Shown: positions 20,614 through 30,246 of the stretch, piece after piece | Numbering within the stretch: the first letter of the stretch is position 1 | Layout of the letters: every line of letters begins with the position of its first letter | Assembly (NCBI RefSeq): GCF_013314895.1 | Contig: NZ_JABTYE010000001.1 | Coordinates: 186,001-250,000, forward strand | DNA length: 64,000 bases | Direction of reading: 5' to 3' | DNA from: Cupriavidus gilardii | Lineage (GTDB): Bacteria > Pseudomonadota > Gammaproteobacteria > Burkholderiales > Burkholderiaceae | Position numbers and translations under genes: made by a program | The notes under the pieces: model-generated | What the model was told of the DNA's origin: nothing | The model's input: only the letters and a program-made list of their open reading frames with translations | The model's database searches: none

Positions 20614-22602
20614 ATGTCCGCGCCGCCCTTCTCTCCTGCCTCCATCGCCGCTTCGTCAGACCGCCCCCAGCGCCGCCTGGCGCCGGCGCGCCCGATTCGG
20701 CCGCTGCCCGATCAGCTGGTCAGCCAGATCGCGGCCGGCGAGGTGGTCGAACGTCCGGCATCGGTGGTCAAGGAGTTGCTGGAGAACGCGCTCGACGCCG
20801 GCGCGACGCAACTGTCGGTGCGGCTGGAGGAAGGCGGCGTACGCCGTATCGTCATCACCGACAACGGCTGCGGCATCCCGGCGGACGAGCTGGCGGTCGC
20901 GCTGATGCGCCATGCCACCAGCAAGATCGCCTCGCTCGATGAACTCGAATCGGTGCTGACGCTGGGCTTTCGCGGCGAGGCGCTGGCCTCGATCGCCTCG
21001 GTCTCGCAGCTGGTGCTGACCAGCCGCACGGCCAACTGCCCCCATGCCAGCCAGATCCATGCGGATACCGGCGCGTTGCAGCCCGCCTCGGGCGGGGTCG
21101 GCACGACCGTCGACGTGCAGCATCTGTACTTCAATACGCCGGCCCGCCGCAAATTCCTGAAGAGCGAACAGACCGAGCTCGGCCATTGCCTCGAAGTGAT
21201 CCGACGGATCGCGCTGGCCCGGCCCGACGTCACGCTGTCGGTCCATCACAACGGCAAGCCGATGGAGCACTGGAACGCCGGCGATGTCGCCACGCGTACC
21301 GCGCAGGTGCTCGGCAGCGAGTTCGCGCGGGCGCGGCTGCCGCTGGACGAGCAGGCCGGCGAACTGGCGCTGTACGGCTTCGCCGGACTGCCGACCGCCT
21401 CGCGCGGCCGCCCCGACCAGCAGTTCTTCTTCGTCAACGGCCGCTTCGTACGCGACAAGCTGCTGACGCACGCGGTGCGCAGCGCCTATCAGGACGTGCT
21501 GCACGGCGACCGTTTCCCTTCGTACGTGCTGTGCCTGGACCTGCCGCCCGAGCTGGTCGACGTCAACGTGCACCCGTCCAAGATCGAGGTGCGCTTCCGC
21601 GAATCGCGTGCTGTCCATCAGTTCGTCTACCACGCGGTGCAGCGCTGCCTGGCGCGCCAGGCGGGCGAGAACGGCGACAGCCTGCATACGGGCGACGACA
21701 GCATCGGTCACGGCAGCCCAGCCCCGGCGCTGCGCGTCGCTGCCACCAGTCCCGCCCAGCCGGGCGGTCGCCCCTGGGTCGATTACACCGCGGCCGCGCG
21801 CCAGGCCGAACTGGGCATCGCGCAGCCGCGCCAGGCGTATCTCGGCATGGTCCGGGATGCGATGTCGCCGTCCGGCCAGCGCTTCGCGCCGTCGAGCCAG
21901 CCGCCCGCGTGGCTGGCCGATGCTCGCGCCGCTCGCGCAGACGAACCGCCGTCGCTGCTCGACCGCGTGCCGATGCAGGGCGCGAGCGAGGGACAGGGGC
22001 CGGATCAGGGCAGCGACGACCATCCGCTCGGCTATGCGATCGCCCAACTGCACGGCATCTACGTGCTGGCGCAGAACGCGCGCGGCCTGGTGCTGGTCGA
22101 CATGCACGCCGCCCACGAACGCATCCTGTACGAGCAGATCAAGACCGCGCTCGACGCGCGCCAGATGACCGTGCAGCCACTGCTGATTCCCGTCACGCTG
22201 CCGGCCAGCCCGGTCGAGATCGGCGCGGCCGAGGAACATCAGGAAACGCTGGCGCTGCTGGGCTTCGATATCGCGCCGGTCTCGCCCACCACGCTGGCCG
22301 TGCGCGCGATTCCCGCGCTGCTGAAGCAGGCCGACGCCGAGGCGCTGGCGCGCGACGTGCTGCGCGACCTGCATGCCTACGGCGGTTCGCGGGTGCTCGC
22401 CGAGCGCCAGAACGAGCTGCTGGCGACGCTGGCCTGCCACAGCGCCGTGCGCGCCAACCGCAAGCTGACCGTCGAGGAAATGAACGCGCTGCTGCGCCAG
22501 ATGGAGCAGACCGAGCGCGCCGACCAGTGCAACCATGGCCGGCCGACCTGGGTCCAGCTGACGGTGGCCGAGCTGGACCGGCTGTTCCTGCGCGGCCAGT
22601 AA
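20614..22602 (+). CDS. mutL: DNA mismatch repair protein MutL
   Basis: ATP-dependent matchmaker between MutS and downstream repair enzymes. The 662-residue protein has the GHKL ATPase motifs ENALDAGAT, DNGCGIP and GFRGEALASI, then the transducer domain (VDVNVHPSKIEVRF). A long proline-, alanine- and glutamine-rich linker (about residues 370-470) leads to a C-terminal dimerisation domain. The ACHSAVRANRKL segment fits the non-endonuclease or degenerate type; a DQHA-type endonuclease motif reads DMHAAHERILYEQ, whose activity I cannot judge. miaA follows, as in many proteobacteria. Confidence 0.97.
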   Translation: MSAPPFSPASIAASSDRPQRRLAPARPIRPLPDQLVSQIAAGEVVERPASVVKELLENALDAGATQLSVRLEEGGVRRIVITDNGCGIPADELAVALMRHATSKIASLDELESVLTLGFRGEALASIASVSQLVLTSRTANCPHASQIHADTGALQPASGGVGTTVDVQHLYFNTPARRKFLKSEQTELGHCLEVIRRIALARPDVTLSVHHNGKPMEHWNAGDVATRTAQVLGSEFARARLPLDEQAGELALYGFAGLPTASRGRPDQQFFFVNGRFVRDKLLTHAVRSAYQDVLHGDRFPSYVLCLDLPPELVDVNVHPSKIEVRFRESRAVHQFVYHAVQRCLARQAGENGDSLHTGDDSIGHGSPAPALRVAATSPAQPGGRPWVDYTAAARQAELGIAQPRQAYLGMVRDAMSPSGQRFAPSSQPPAWLADARAARADEPPSLLDRVPMQGASEGQGPDQGSDDHPLGYAIAQLHGIYVLAQNARGLVLVDMHAAHERILYEQIKTALDARQMTVQPLLIPVTLPASPVEIGAAEEHQETLALLGFDIAPVSPTTLAVRAIPALLKQADAEALARDVLRDLHAYGGSRVLAERQNELLATLACHSAVRANRKLTVEEMNALLRQMEQTERADQCNHGRPTWVQLTVAELDRLFLRGQ

Positions 22603-22638
22603 GGCCGCCGCCCCCCCCTGTCGTTGTCCGCCTCGTCC

Positions 22639-23592
22639 ATGGCCCCCGTTTCGCCCGCTCCCATCGTCTGCCTGCTCGGCCCCACCGCCTCGGGCAAGAC
22701 CGCGGCCGCCCTGGCGCTGGCCGCACGCGCGCCGCTCGAGATCATCAGCATGGACTCGGCGCTGGTCTATCGCGAGATGGATATCGGCACGGCCAAACCC
22801 TCGGCCGCCGAACTGGCCGCGGTGCCGCACCATCTGATCGACATCATCGATCCGGCCGACAGCTATTCGGCCGCGCAGTTCGTCAACGATACCAATGCGC
22901 TGATCGACGCGATCCGCGCGCGCGGACGCGAGCCGCTGATCGTCGGCGGCACCATGCTCTATTACAAGGCGCTGACCCAGGGCCTGAACGACCTGCCGCA
23001 GGCCGACCCGCAGTTGCGCGCCGAACTCGACCAACTCGCTGCCGAGCGCGGCTGGCCGGCGCTGCATGCGATGCTGGCCGAAGTAGACCCGATTACCGCG
23101 GCGCGGCTGGCGCCCAACGATTCGCAACGCATTCAGCGCGCGCTGGAGATCCACCGGCTGACCGGCCAGCCGATGTCGGCGCTGCTGGCCCGCCAGGCCG
23201 ATGCACGGACCTTCGATGGCCAGGCCGGCGCACGCTTTCGTGCGATCGCGCTGGAGCCCTCGGATCGCGCGGTGCTGCATGCGCGCATCGAGGCCCGCTT
23301 CGACGCGATGCTCGCCGGGGGGCTGCTCGATGAAGTCCAGCGCCTGCGCGGGCGCGGCGATCTGCATCCGGGCCTGCCTTCGATCCGCTGCGTCGGCTAC
23401 CGGCAAGTCTGGGAGTATCTGGACGGGCTCTGCGATTTCGCCACGATGCGCGAGCGCGGCATCGCCGCGACCCGGCAGCTGTGCAAGCGGCAACTGACGT
23501 GGTTGCGGTCGACGCCCGAGCGGCTGGTGGTCGATTGCCTGGCGCCAGACTATGTCGAGCAGGTGGCCCGACTGGCGCAGCTGGGCGGATAG
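22639..23592 (+). CDS. miaA: tRNA dimethylallyltransferase
   Basis: Adds the dimethylallyl group to A37 of UNN-reading tRNAs, the first step toward ms2i6A. P-loop GPTASGKT near the N terminus, the [16 protein letters not shown] catalytic/tRNA-binding segment and [10 protein letters not shown] are conserved; the C-terminal part has [14 protein letters not shown] and [13 protein letters not shown] use the ATG giving [15 protein letters not shown] (317 residues); a TTG five codons upstream is possible. It lies 36 bases after mutL, so the mutL-miaA pair is probably one transcript. Confidence 0.96.
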   Translation: MAPVSPAPIVCLLGPTASGKTAAALALAARAPLEIISMDSALVYREMDIGTAKPSAAELAAVPHHLIDIIDPADSYSAAQFVNDTNALIDAIRARGREPLIVGGTMLYYKALTQGLNDLPQADPQLRAELDQLAAERGWPALHAMLAEVDPITAARLAPNDSQRIQRALEIHRLTGQPMSALLARQADARTFDGQAGARFRAIALEPSDRAVLHARIEARFDAMLAGGLLDEVQRLRGRGDLHPGLPSIRCVGYRQVWEYLDGLCDFATMRERGIAATRQLCKRQLTWLRSTPERLVVDCLAPDYVEQVARLAQLGG

Positions 23593-23670
23593 CATGGGCG
23601 CCGGCGTCGGGCGATAATCGCGTCTTTGTCCCTTGTCCAATTCGATACGGATTCGCCCGACGCTGACATC

Positions 23671-24177
23671 ATGACCGACGCCGCCTTCACGCTACGCCCC
23701 GCCACCGCCGACGACTGCGACACGCTGCTGCGCCTGATCCGCGAGCTCGCCGAGTACGAGAAGCTGACCCATCTGGTCGAGGCCACGCCCGAGAAACTGC
23801 GCCAGACGCTGTTCGGCGCCCGTCCGTCGGCCGAGGCGGTGCTGGCCGAAGTGCCGTCGTCCGAAGGCCCGCGCGCGATCGGCTTCGCGCTGTTCTTCCA
23901 CAACTATTCGACCTTCCTGGCCAAACCGGGCCTCTACCTCGAAGACCTGTATGTCGAACCGGCCTGGCGCGGCCACGGCATCGGCAAGGCCCTGCTGGTC
24001 CATCTGGCGGGACTTGCGGTCGAGCGCGGCTGCGGCCGCTTCGAATGGAGCGTGCTGGACTGGAACACGCCGTCGATCGATTTCTATCGGGCGATGGGCG
24101 CCAGCGTGCTGCAGGACTGGCGCATCTGCCGGGTCACCGGCGAGGCCTTGACGGCGATGGCGGCCAAGCAGAGCTGA
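23671..24177 (+). CDS. GNAT family N-acetyltransferase
   Basis: An acetyl-CoA-dependent acetyltransferase of 168 residues. It resembles diamine (spermidine/spermine-type) acetyltransferases: FTLRPATADDCDTLLRLI at the N terminus, LYLEDLYVEPAWRGHGIGKAL with the R-G-x-G-x-G/A pyrophosphate loop, and WSVLDWNTPSIDFYRAMGA. The substrate is not known. The start gives MTDAAFTLRP; a TTG 15 codons upstream is less likely. A strong terminator follows, making this the last gene of the mutL-miaA run. Confidence 0.85.
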   Translation: MTDAAFTLRPATADDCDTLLRLIRELAEYEKLTHLVEATPEKLRQTLFGARPSAEAVLAEVPSSEGPRAIGFALFFHNYSTFLAKPGLYLEDLYVEPAWRGHGIGKALLVHLAGLAVERGCGRFEWSVLDWNTPSIDFYRAMGASVLQDWRICRVTGEALTAMAAKQS

Positions 24178-24206
24178 CCTCGACACCGCAGCGGCACGCC
24201 CAAACG

Positions 24207-24243
24207 AAAACAGGCGGATGCCCGAGCATCCGCCTGTTTTTTA
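24207..24243. terminator. Strong bidirectional terminator between the GNAT gene and purM
   Basis: A stem of about 15 bp (AAAACAGGCGGATGC with its complement) has a CCGA loop, A-run on the left and T6 on the right. It serves both converging genes. Confidence 0.9.
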
Positions 24244-24268
24244 TCGGCATTCCGAAGCCGAAGGGAAA

Positions 24269-25321
24269 TCAGACCACCACGGTCGGCGCCTGCCCTTCCT
24301 CGCGCTCGCGGATCTCGCCGATCTGCCACACCGCCTCGCCGGCCGCCTGCAGATGCCGGATCGCGCGTTCGGCGTCTTCCTTGGCCACGATCACGACCAT
24401 GCCGATGCCGCAGTTGAACACGCGGTGCATCTCGTCGTCGGCGACGCGGCCCTGGGCCTGCAGCCACTGGAACAGCGGCGGCAGCGTCCAGGCATCGCGC
24501 TGCAGCACCGCGGCAACTTCCTTGGGCAGCACGCGCGGCACGTTCTCGGTCAGCCCGCCGCCGGTGATATGGGCCATGCCCTTGACCGGCAGCGTTTCGA
24601 TCAGCGACAGCAGCGGCTTCACGTAGATGCGGGTCGGCGCCATGATGGCGTCCTGCAGGCGCTGGCCGTGGAAATCGGCTTCGAGGTCGGGCTTGGCGAC
24701 CTCGATGATCTTGCGCACCAGCGAGTAGCCGTTCGAATGCGCGCCCGACGAGGCCAGGCCCAGCACCACGTCGCCCGGCACGATGGTGGTGCCGTCGATG
24801 ATGCGGCTCTTCTCGACCGCGCCGACCGCGAAGCCGGCCAGATCGTATTCGCCGTCCGGATACATGCTCGGCATTTCGGCGGTTTCGCCACCGATCAGCG
24901 CGCAGCCGGCCAGTTCGCAGCCATGCGCGATGCCCTGGATCACGGTGGCCGCGGTATCGACGTCGAGCTTCCCGCAAGCGAAATAGTCGAGGAAGAACAG
25001 CGGCTCGGCGCCCTGCACCAGGATGTCGTTGACGCTCATCGCGACCAGATCCTGGCCCACGGTATCGTGGCGGTTCAGCTGGAAGGCCAGCTTCAGCTTG
25101 GTGCCGACGCCGTCGGTGCCCGACACCAGCACCGGTTCCTTGAACTTGCGCGACAGCTCGAACAGCGCGCCGAAGCCCCCGATGCCGGCCATCACGCCCT
25201 CGCGCATGGTGCGCTTGGCGAAGGGCTTGATACGGTCGACGAGCGCGTCGCCCGCATCGATGTCAACGCCGGCATCGCGGTACGAAAGGCCTGCCTGGCC
25301 GGAAGTGGGGGCTGCGCTCAT
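24269..25321 (-). CDS. purM: Phosphoribosylformylglycinamidine cyclo-ligase
   Basis: ATP-dependent ring closure forming aminoimidazole ribotide, the fifth step of purine synthesis. The 350-residue protein has the usual features: [20 protein letters not shown] at the N terminus, FGALFEL, the [13 protein letters not shown] loop, and [14 protein letters not shown]. The C-terminal [15 protein letters not shown] completes the fold. It is divergent from the AI-2E transporter gene; purN is not adjacent. Confidence 0.98.
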   Translation of the reverse strand: MSAAPTSGQAGLSYRDAGVDIDAGDALVDRIKPFAKRTMREGVMAGIGGFGALFELSRKFKEPVLVSGTDGVGTKLKLAFQLNRHDTVGQDLVAMSVNDILVQGAEPLFFLDYFACGKLDVDTAATVIQGIAHGCELAGCALIGGETAEMPSMYPDGEYDLAGFAVGAVEKSRIIDGTTIVPGDVVLGLASSGAHSNGYSLVRKIIEVAKPDLEADFHGQRLQDAIMAPTRIYVKPLLSLIETLPVKGMAHITGGGLTENVPRVLPKEVAAVLQRDAWTLPPLFQWLQAQGRVADDEMHRVFNCGIGMVVIVAKEDAERAIRHLQAAGEAVWQIGEIREREEGQAPTVVV

Positions 25322-25590
25322 GGAGTTCTGCGGATCCTGGGTGGTGGAAATGACGACACTCGGCGGGTCGAGTCACGCACAAGTGAGGAATGCGGCCCTC
25401 GCGGCGCCGGTTGGCGGGTCGCGAGTCCAGTAGAATCGCGATTTTAACGGATACAGGGTGTCGGCTTCCAGTTGCATCGGCTCGTGCCGTGCAAACCCGC
25501 CGCCGCCGGGCGACGACGCACGTTTCCCCGCTCGTCTTCGCCTTTCTTTTTCGCTGGTCTCTTTTTGCCGGTCTTTTCCCGACTTTCCCG

Positions 25591-26661
25591 ATGAACGCCC
25601 CCCTGCTGTCCCACGAGGCCAAGCGCATTCTGCTCTGGGTCGCGCTCGGCGTCGCGCTGTTCGCCACGCTGATCGCGCTGGCGCCGGTGCTGTCGCCGTT
25701 CCTGTTCGCGTTCATCTTCGCCTACATCCTGAACCCGGGCGTCGACTGGCTGCAGCGGCACAAGCTGCCGCGGATGATCGCCGTCTCGCTGATGATCCTG
25801 CTGCTGATCGTGGTCGTGGTGCTGCTGGTGCTGCTGGTCATCGCCGTGCTCCAGCGGGAAATTCCGCAGCTGCGCGAGCAATTGCCAGAACTGCTGAAGA
25901 AGCTCAATTCGGTGGTCGCGCCGCGCCTGTCCGAGCTCGGCGTGCGCGTGCGCTTCGACTTTCCGGGCCTGCGCCGCATGATGTCCGAGCGCTTCGCCGC
26001 CAGCCCCGAGGATCTGCTGGCGGTGCTGCTGACCTATGTGCGCGTGTCCGGCACCGCGCTGGTCACCTACGGCGGGCTGGCGCTGCTGGTGCCGATCGTC
26101 ATGTTCTATCTGCTGATGGACTGGCACATGGTGATGCGCCGGATCGAGGGCCTGGTGCCGCGCCGCTGGGTGCCGAAGGTGCGCGAGCTGACCGCCGAGA
26201 CCGACGCACTGCTGTCGCAGTATCTGCGCGGCCAGATTCTGGTGATGCTGATCCTGGCGGCGCTCTATTCGATCGGCCTGACCATCGCCGGCTTCGAGAT
26301 CGCGATCCCGATCGGCGTGTTCACCGGCCTGGCGGTCTTCATTCCCTATATCGGCTTCGGATTCGGCCTGGCGCTGGCCATCGTCGCGGCGCTGCTGCAG
26401 TTCGGCAACCTGTACGGGCTGGGCGCGGTCGCGGTCGTCTACGGTATCGGCCAGTTCGTGGAAAGCTTCTACCTGACCCCGCGCCTGGTCGGCGACCGGA
26501 TCGGGCTGCATCCGCTGGTGGTGATCTTCGCGCTGCTCGCCTTCGGGCAGCTGTTCGGCTTCTTCGGCGTGCTGCTGGCGCTGCCGACCTGCGCGGTACT
26601 GCTGGTCGGCGCCCGCCAGCTGCGGCGGCTGTATGTGACAAGCGACCTCTACCGGAAGTAA
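25591..26661 (+). CDS. AI-2E family transporter (PerM-like)
   Basis: An inner-membrane protein of the AI-2 exporter superfamily (TqsA/PerM). With the start MNAPLLSHEAKRILLW it is 356 residues with about seven to eight hydrophobic helices: pairs at the N terminus, a charged central loop (PQLREQLPELLKKLN), then four C-terminal helices including IGVFTGLAVFIPYIGFGFG, a family signature. What it moves here is unknown; the name does not prove autoinducer transport. It sits 10 bases ahead of hda, a perM-hda arrangement common in proteobacteria. Confidence 0.88.
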   Translation: MNAPLLSHEAKRILLWVALGVALFATLIALAPVLSPFLFAFIFAYILNPGVDWLQRHKLPRMIAVSLMILLLIVVVVLLVLLVIAVLQREIPQLREQLPELLKKLNSVVAPRLSELGVRVRFDFPGLRRMMSERFAASPEDLLAVLLTYVRVSGTALVTYGGLALLVPIVMFYLLMDWHMVMRRIEGLVPRRWVPKVRELTAETDALLSQYLRGQILVMLILAALYSIGLTIAGFEIAIPIGVFTGLAVFIPYIGFGFGLALAIVAALLQFGNLYGLGAVAVVYGIGQFVESFYLTPRLVGDRIGLHPLVVIFALLAFGQLFGFFGVLLALPTCAVLLVGARQLRRLYVTSDLYRK

Positions 26662-26671
26662 TCGATACGCC

Positions 26672-27379
26672 ATGTCTCCGCGCCCCAAGCAACTGTCGCT
26701 CGAACTGGGCAGCCCGCCGCCGTCGACCTTCGAGAACTTCTTCGTCTCCGCCAACCGCGAGCCGGTGCAGCGGCTGCGCGAGCTGCCGGGGGCGGTGGCG
26801 CAGGAGCGCGCCGCCGACCGGCTGATCTATTTGTGGGGCGAGACCGGCTCCGGCCGCACGCATCTGCTGCACGCGCTGTGCGACGCCGGCGCCCATGCCG
26901 GCCTGCGCTGCCGCTATCTGAGTCCGCACCACGCGCTGGCCGATTTCATCTTCGACCCGAGCTGCCAGCTGTACACCGTCGACGATGTCGACCTGCTCGA
27001 CGAGGCCCGCCAGATTGCGGTGTTTTCCCTGTATAACGAGGTGCGCGCGCACGTGCGCACCGCGCTGGTGGTGGCCGGCAGCCTGGCCCCGGTCACCATG
27101 CCGGTGCGCGAGGACCTGCGCACGCGGCTCGGCTGGGGCCTGGTCTACCAGCTCGCACCGCTGTCGGACGACGACAAGATGGCCGCGCTGGTGCAGGCCG
27201 CGCGCGAACGCGGGCTGCAGCTGTCCCCCGAAATCCCCCACTGGCTGGTGACGCGCCACTATCGCGACATGCCCAGCCTGATGGCGCTGCTGGACGCGCT
27301 CGACACCTATTCGCTCGAACGCAAGCGGGCCGTGACACTGCCGCTGCTGCGCGAAATGTTTGCCGAGTTGCGTGAATAG
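26672..27379 (+). CDS. hda: DnaA regulatory inactivator Hda
   Basis: AAA+ protein that, bound to the DNA-loaded beta clamp, stimulates DnaA-ATP hydrolysis to prevent re-initiation. The 235-residue protein begins with a clamp-binding peptide QLSLEL (residues 7-12) and then the DnaA-like domain with Walker A GETGSGRTHLLHAL and a Walker B-like LYTVDDVDLLD. The downstream VREDLRTRLGWGLVYQL is the sensor/arginine finger region. It is translated close behind the AI-2E transporter gene. Confidence 0.93.
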   Translation: MSPRPKQLSLELGSPPPSTFENFFVSANREPVQRLRELPGAVAQERAADRLIYLWGETGSGRTHLLHALCDAGAHAGLRCRYLSPHHALADFIFDPSCQLYTVDDVDLLDEARQIAVFSLYNEVRAHVRTALVVAGSLAPVTMPVREDLRTRLGWGLVYQLAPLSDDDKMAALVQAARERGLQLSPEIPHWLVTRHYRDMPSLMALLDALDTYSLERKRAVTLPLLREMFAELRE

Positions 27380-27444
27380 CGCGCGGGCCGGCGGAAGGGT
27401 CCCGCACTCGGCTCGCCCCCGCCCTCGCCCCGGCACGCCCCCTG

Positions 27445-27521
27445 CAATCGGCGGCCAATCCGGCGCGAATCGGCCGTGAATCGGCCGTGAATCGGCCGCG
27501 AATCCGCCCCGAATCCGGCCG
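27445..27521. repeat. Seven tandem 11-bp repeats (consensus GAATCGGCCGT)
   Basis: Seven contiguous 11-base units run without a gap: CAATCGGCGGC, CAATCCGGCGC, GAATCGGCCGT twice, GAATCGGCCGC, GAATCCGCCCC, GAATCCGGCCG. The period is about one DNA helical turn. The array ends 28 bases before the HAD gene start, over its likely promoter. Confidence 0.85.
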
Positions 27522-27549
27522 CCATCCCCTTAAGGTAAAATCGCCGCCC

Positions 27550-28224
27550 ATGAATCTGGCATTGTTCGACCTCGACCACACTCTGATCCCGACCGACAGC
27601 GACCACGAATGGGGCCGCTTTCTGGTCCGTCTCGGCGTGGTCGACGAGGAAACCTACCGTCGCAAGAACGACGAGTTCTACGGCCATTACAAGGCCGGCA
27701 CCCTCGATATCCAGGCCTTCCTGAAGTTCGCGCTGGCCCCGCTGGCGGCCCATCCGCGCGAGCGCCTGAACGCCTGGCGCCAGCAGTTCATGCACGAAGT
27801 GATCGAGCCGGCCATCACGCCGCAGGCGCGCGCGCTGGTCTACAAGCATCTGGACGCCGGCGACCTGTGCGCCATCGTCACGGCGACCAACAGCTTCGTC
27901 ACCGCGCCGATCGCCGCCGCCTTCGGCATCAAGCACCTGATCGCCACCGAACCGGCGACCGCCGACGGCCTGGCCGAGAGCGCCTACACCGGCGAGGTGT
28001 TCGGCATCCCGAGCTTTCGCGAAGGCAAGATCGCGCGCGTCGAGGCCTGGCTGAAGGAACAGGGCGCGCGCTGGCAGGACTTCGCCGCCACCACCTTTTA
28101 CAGCGATTCGATCAACGACCTGCCGCTGCTGGCCAAGGTCACCGAGCCGATCGCCACCAACCCGGACGAGCGCCTCCGCCATCATGCCGCCGCAGCCGGC
28201 TGGCGCATCATGGACCTGTTCTGA
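27550..28224 (+). CDS. HAD-IB family phosphatase
   Basis: A 224-residue haloacid-dehalogenase phosphatase of subfamily IB (phosphoserine-phosphatase-like). Motif I FDLDHTLI contains both aspartates, motif II is VTATNSF, and motif IV is YSDSINDLPLL. The helical cap lies between motifs I and II. Closest relatives are often annotated as histidinol-phosphate or phosphoserine phosphatase, but I cannot fix the substrate. The pcnB start lies one base after the stop, so both are made from one message. Confidence 0.9.
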   Translation: MNLALFDLDHTLIPTDSDHEWGRFLVRLGVVDEETYRRKNDEFYGHYKAGTLDIQAFLKFALAPLAAHPRERLNAWRQQFMHEVIEPAITPQARALVYKHLDAGDLCAIVTATNSFVTAPIAAAFGIKHLIATEPATADGLAESAYTGEVFGIPSFREGKIARVEAWLKEQGARWQDFAATTFYSDSINDLPLLAKVTEPIATNPDERLRHHAAAAGWRIMDLF

Positions 28225-28225
28225 C

Positions 28226-29731
28226 GTGATCAAGAAGCTTATCAACCGGCTGCTGGGCAAGCCCGGGCCCAAGCAGCGACGCCTCGGCCGCGCGCACACG
28301 CCGCGCATCATCACCGCCGACGAGCACCAGATCGATCCCACGCTGCTGTCGCGCAATGCGGTCAAGGTCACCAGCACGCTGCAGCAGGCCGGCTACCAGG
28401 CCTTTATCGTCGGCGGCGCGGTGCGCGACCTGCTGCTGGGCATCAAGCCGAAGGACTTCGACGTGGCCACCAACGCCACGCCGGACCAGGTGCAGGCCCT
28501 GTTCCGCCGCTCCCGCATCATCGGGCGGCGCTTCCAGATCGTGCACGTGACCTTCTACGGCGGGCGCGAGCAGGAAATCATCGAGGTGTCGACCTTCCGT
28601 GCGCTGGTCGACGCGGTGGCCAGCGAAACGCTGCCCGAAGGCCGCCGGCTCAAGCGCGCCGAACTCGACAACAAGACCCACGCGATCGACGCATCCGGCC
28701 GGGTGCTGCGCGACAACGTCTGGGGCTCGCAGGCGGAGGACGCCGAACGGCGCGACTTCACCATCAATGCGATGTACTACGATCCGGCCGAGCAGACCGT
28801 GCACGACTACCACCACGGCATGGAAGACATGCGGGCGCGCACGCTGCGGATGATCGGCGACCCGGTCACCCGCTATCGCGAGGACCCGGTGCGGATGCTG
28901 CGCGTGGTGCGTTTCGCCGCCAAGACCGGCTTCGACATCGACGAGGCCACGCGCCAGCCGATCGCCGACCTGGCCTCGCTGATCCACAACGTGCCGAGCG
29001 CGCGGCTGTTCGACGAGATGCTCAAGCTCTTGATGTCGGGCCACGCCTGGGCCTCGCTGCAAGAGCTGCGCAAGGCCGGCCTGCACAAGGGCCTGCTGCC
29101 GCTGCTCGACGTCGCGATCGAACAACCGCTGGGCCAACGCTTCGTGCAGCTGGCGCTGGACAACACCGACCGCCGCGTGCAGGCCGGCAAGCCGGTGTCG
29201 CCGGGCTTCCTGTTCGCCGCGCTGCTGTGGCATCACGTGCTGCAACGCTGGAAGGCGCTGCGCGAGGGCGGCGAGCATCCGATCGCGGCGCTCAACGCGG
29301 CGATGGATGACGTGCTGGAGCGGCAGACCGGTCAGCTGGCGATCCAGCGCCGCTTTGTCACCGACATGCGCGACATCTGGGGCATGCAGCCGCGCTTCGA
29401 GAAGCGCGTCGGCCGCATGCCGTTCCGCCTGCTGGAATCGCCCCGCTTCCGCGCCGGTTTCGACTTCCTGCTGCTGCGCTGCGAGGCGGGCGAGATGCCG
29501 GCCGAACTGGCGACCTGGTGGCAGGACTTTCAGGACGCCGACTCCGAAGGCCGCGAGAACCTGATCGAGGCGGCGCGCGCCTCCGGCACGGCCGGCAGCG
29601 AGGGCCCGGCGCGCAAGAAGCGCCGTCGGCGGTCGTCGCGGAAATCGGATAAAGTTTCCCCCCGGGATGAGATGGACGCGGCAGCCGACCAGCACGGCGG
29701 CGCGCGCGGCCAGCCGGAGGAAACCGAATGA
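28226..29731 (+). CDS. pcnB: Poly(A) polymerase I
   Basis: Adds 3' poly(A) tails that target RNAs for decay. The nucleotidyltransferase core has VGGAVRDLLLG, DFDVATNATP with two catalytic aspartates, and RRDFTINAMYY. The C terminus is very basic (KKRRRRSSRKSDK), which supports PcnB rather than a CCA-adding enzyme. A GTG start gives 501 residues beginning MIKKLINRLLGK; the only upstream ATG lies inside the HAD gene. The stop overlaps folK as ATGA. The pcnB-folK pair is conserved in proteobacteria. Confidence 0.95.
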   Translation: MIKKLINRLLGKPGPKQRRLGRAHTPRIITADEHQIDPTLLSRNAVKVTSTLQQAGYQAFIVGGAVRDLLLGIKPKDFDVATNATPDQVQALFRRSRIIGRRFQIVHVTFYGGREQEIIEVSTFRALVDAVASETLPEGRRLKRAELDNKTHAIDASGRVLRDNVWGSQAEDAERRDFTINAMYYDPAEQTVHDYHHGMEDMRARTLRMIGDPVTRYREDPVRMLRVVRFAAKTGFDIDEATRQPIADLASLIHNVPSARLFDEMLKLLMSGHAWASLQELRKAGLHKGLLPLLDVAIEQPLGQRFVQLALDNTDRRVQAGKPVSPGFLFAALLWHHVLQRWKALREGGEHPIAALNAAMDDVLERQTGQLAIQRRFVTDMRDIWGMQPRFEKRVGRMPFRLLESPRFRAGFDFLLLRCEAGEMPAELATWWQDFQDADSEGRENLIEAARASGTAGSEGPARKKRRRRSSRKSDKVSPRDEMDAAADQHGGARGQPEETE

Positions 29732-30246
29732 CACTGGCCTTCATCGGCATCGGCGCCAACCTGGGCGACGCAAAACAAGCCGTCAAGGATGCCATCGTCT
29801 GCCTGGCGCAGCAGGTCGGCATCCGCATCGTGGCGCGATCCTCGCTGTACCGCAGCGCCCCGGTCGATGCCGGCGGGGACGATTACTACAACGCGGTGGT
29901 CAAGCTGGAGACCAGCTTCACGGCCGCCCAGCTGCTGCGCATCTGCCACCATATCGAAGATCAGTTCGGCCGCGAACGGCCGTTCCGCAATGCGCCGCGC
30001 ACACTGGACCTGGACCTGCTGGTGTTCGGCGACGAAATGCATGACGGCGCCCAGCTGACGGTGCCGCATCCGCGCGTGGCGGCGCGCGCATTCACACTGT
30101 TGCCGCTGCTCGAACTCGAACCCGAACTGGTGATTCCGGGCCTGGGCCGCGCCGCCGACCATCTCGCCGCGGTGGCGGGCCAGCGCATCGACAAGGTGTC
30201 CTTCTGCCAATGTACGCGCCAAGCGGAATCTCGCCCTACCTCCTGA
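29728..30246 (+). CDS. folK: 2-amino-4-hydroxy-6-hydroxymethyldihydropteridine pyrophosphokinase
   Basis: Transfers pyrophosphate from ATP to hydroxymethyl-dihydropterin in folate synthesis. The 172-residue protein has IGIGANLGD at the start, LYRSAPV, YYNAVVKLET and the active-site RPFRNAPRTLDLDLL with its metal-binding aspartates, then HPRVAARAFTLLPLLE. It is translationally coupled to pcnB (ATGA). Its 3' end runs 37 bases into the following DUF486 gene. With pabBC a few kilobases away this region carries two folate genes. Confidence 0.97.
   Translation: MTLAFIGIGANLGDAKQAVKDAIVCLAQQVGIRIVARSSLYRSAPVDAGGDDYYNAVVKLETSFTAAQLLRICHHIEDQFGRERPFRNAPRTLDLDLLVFGDEMHDGAQLTVPHPRVAARAFTLLPLLELEPELVIPGLGRAADHLAAVAGQRIDKVSFCQCTRQAESRPTS

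Noticed and set aside
27445..27521. The 11-bp array as a CRISPR
   Set aside because: The units are contiguous, short and without unique spacers. There are no cas genes.
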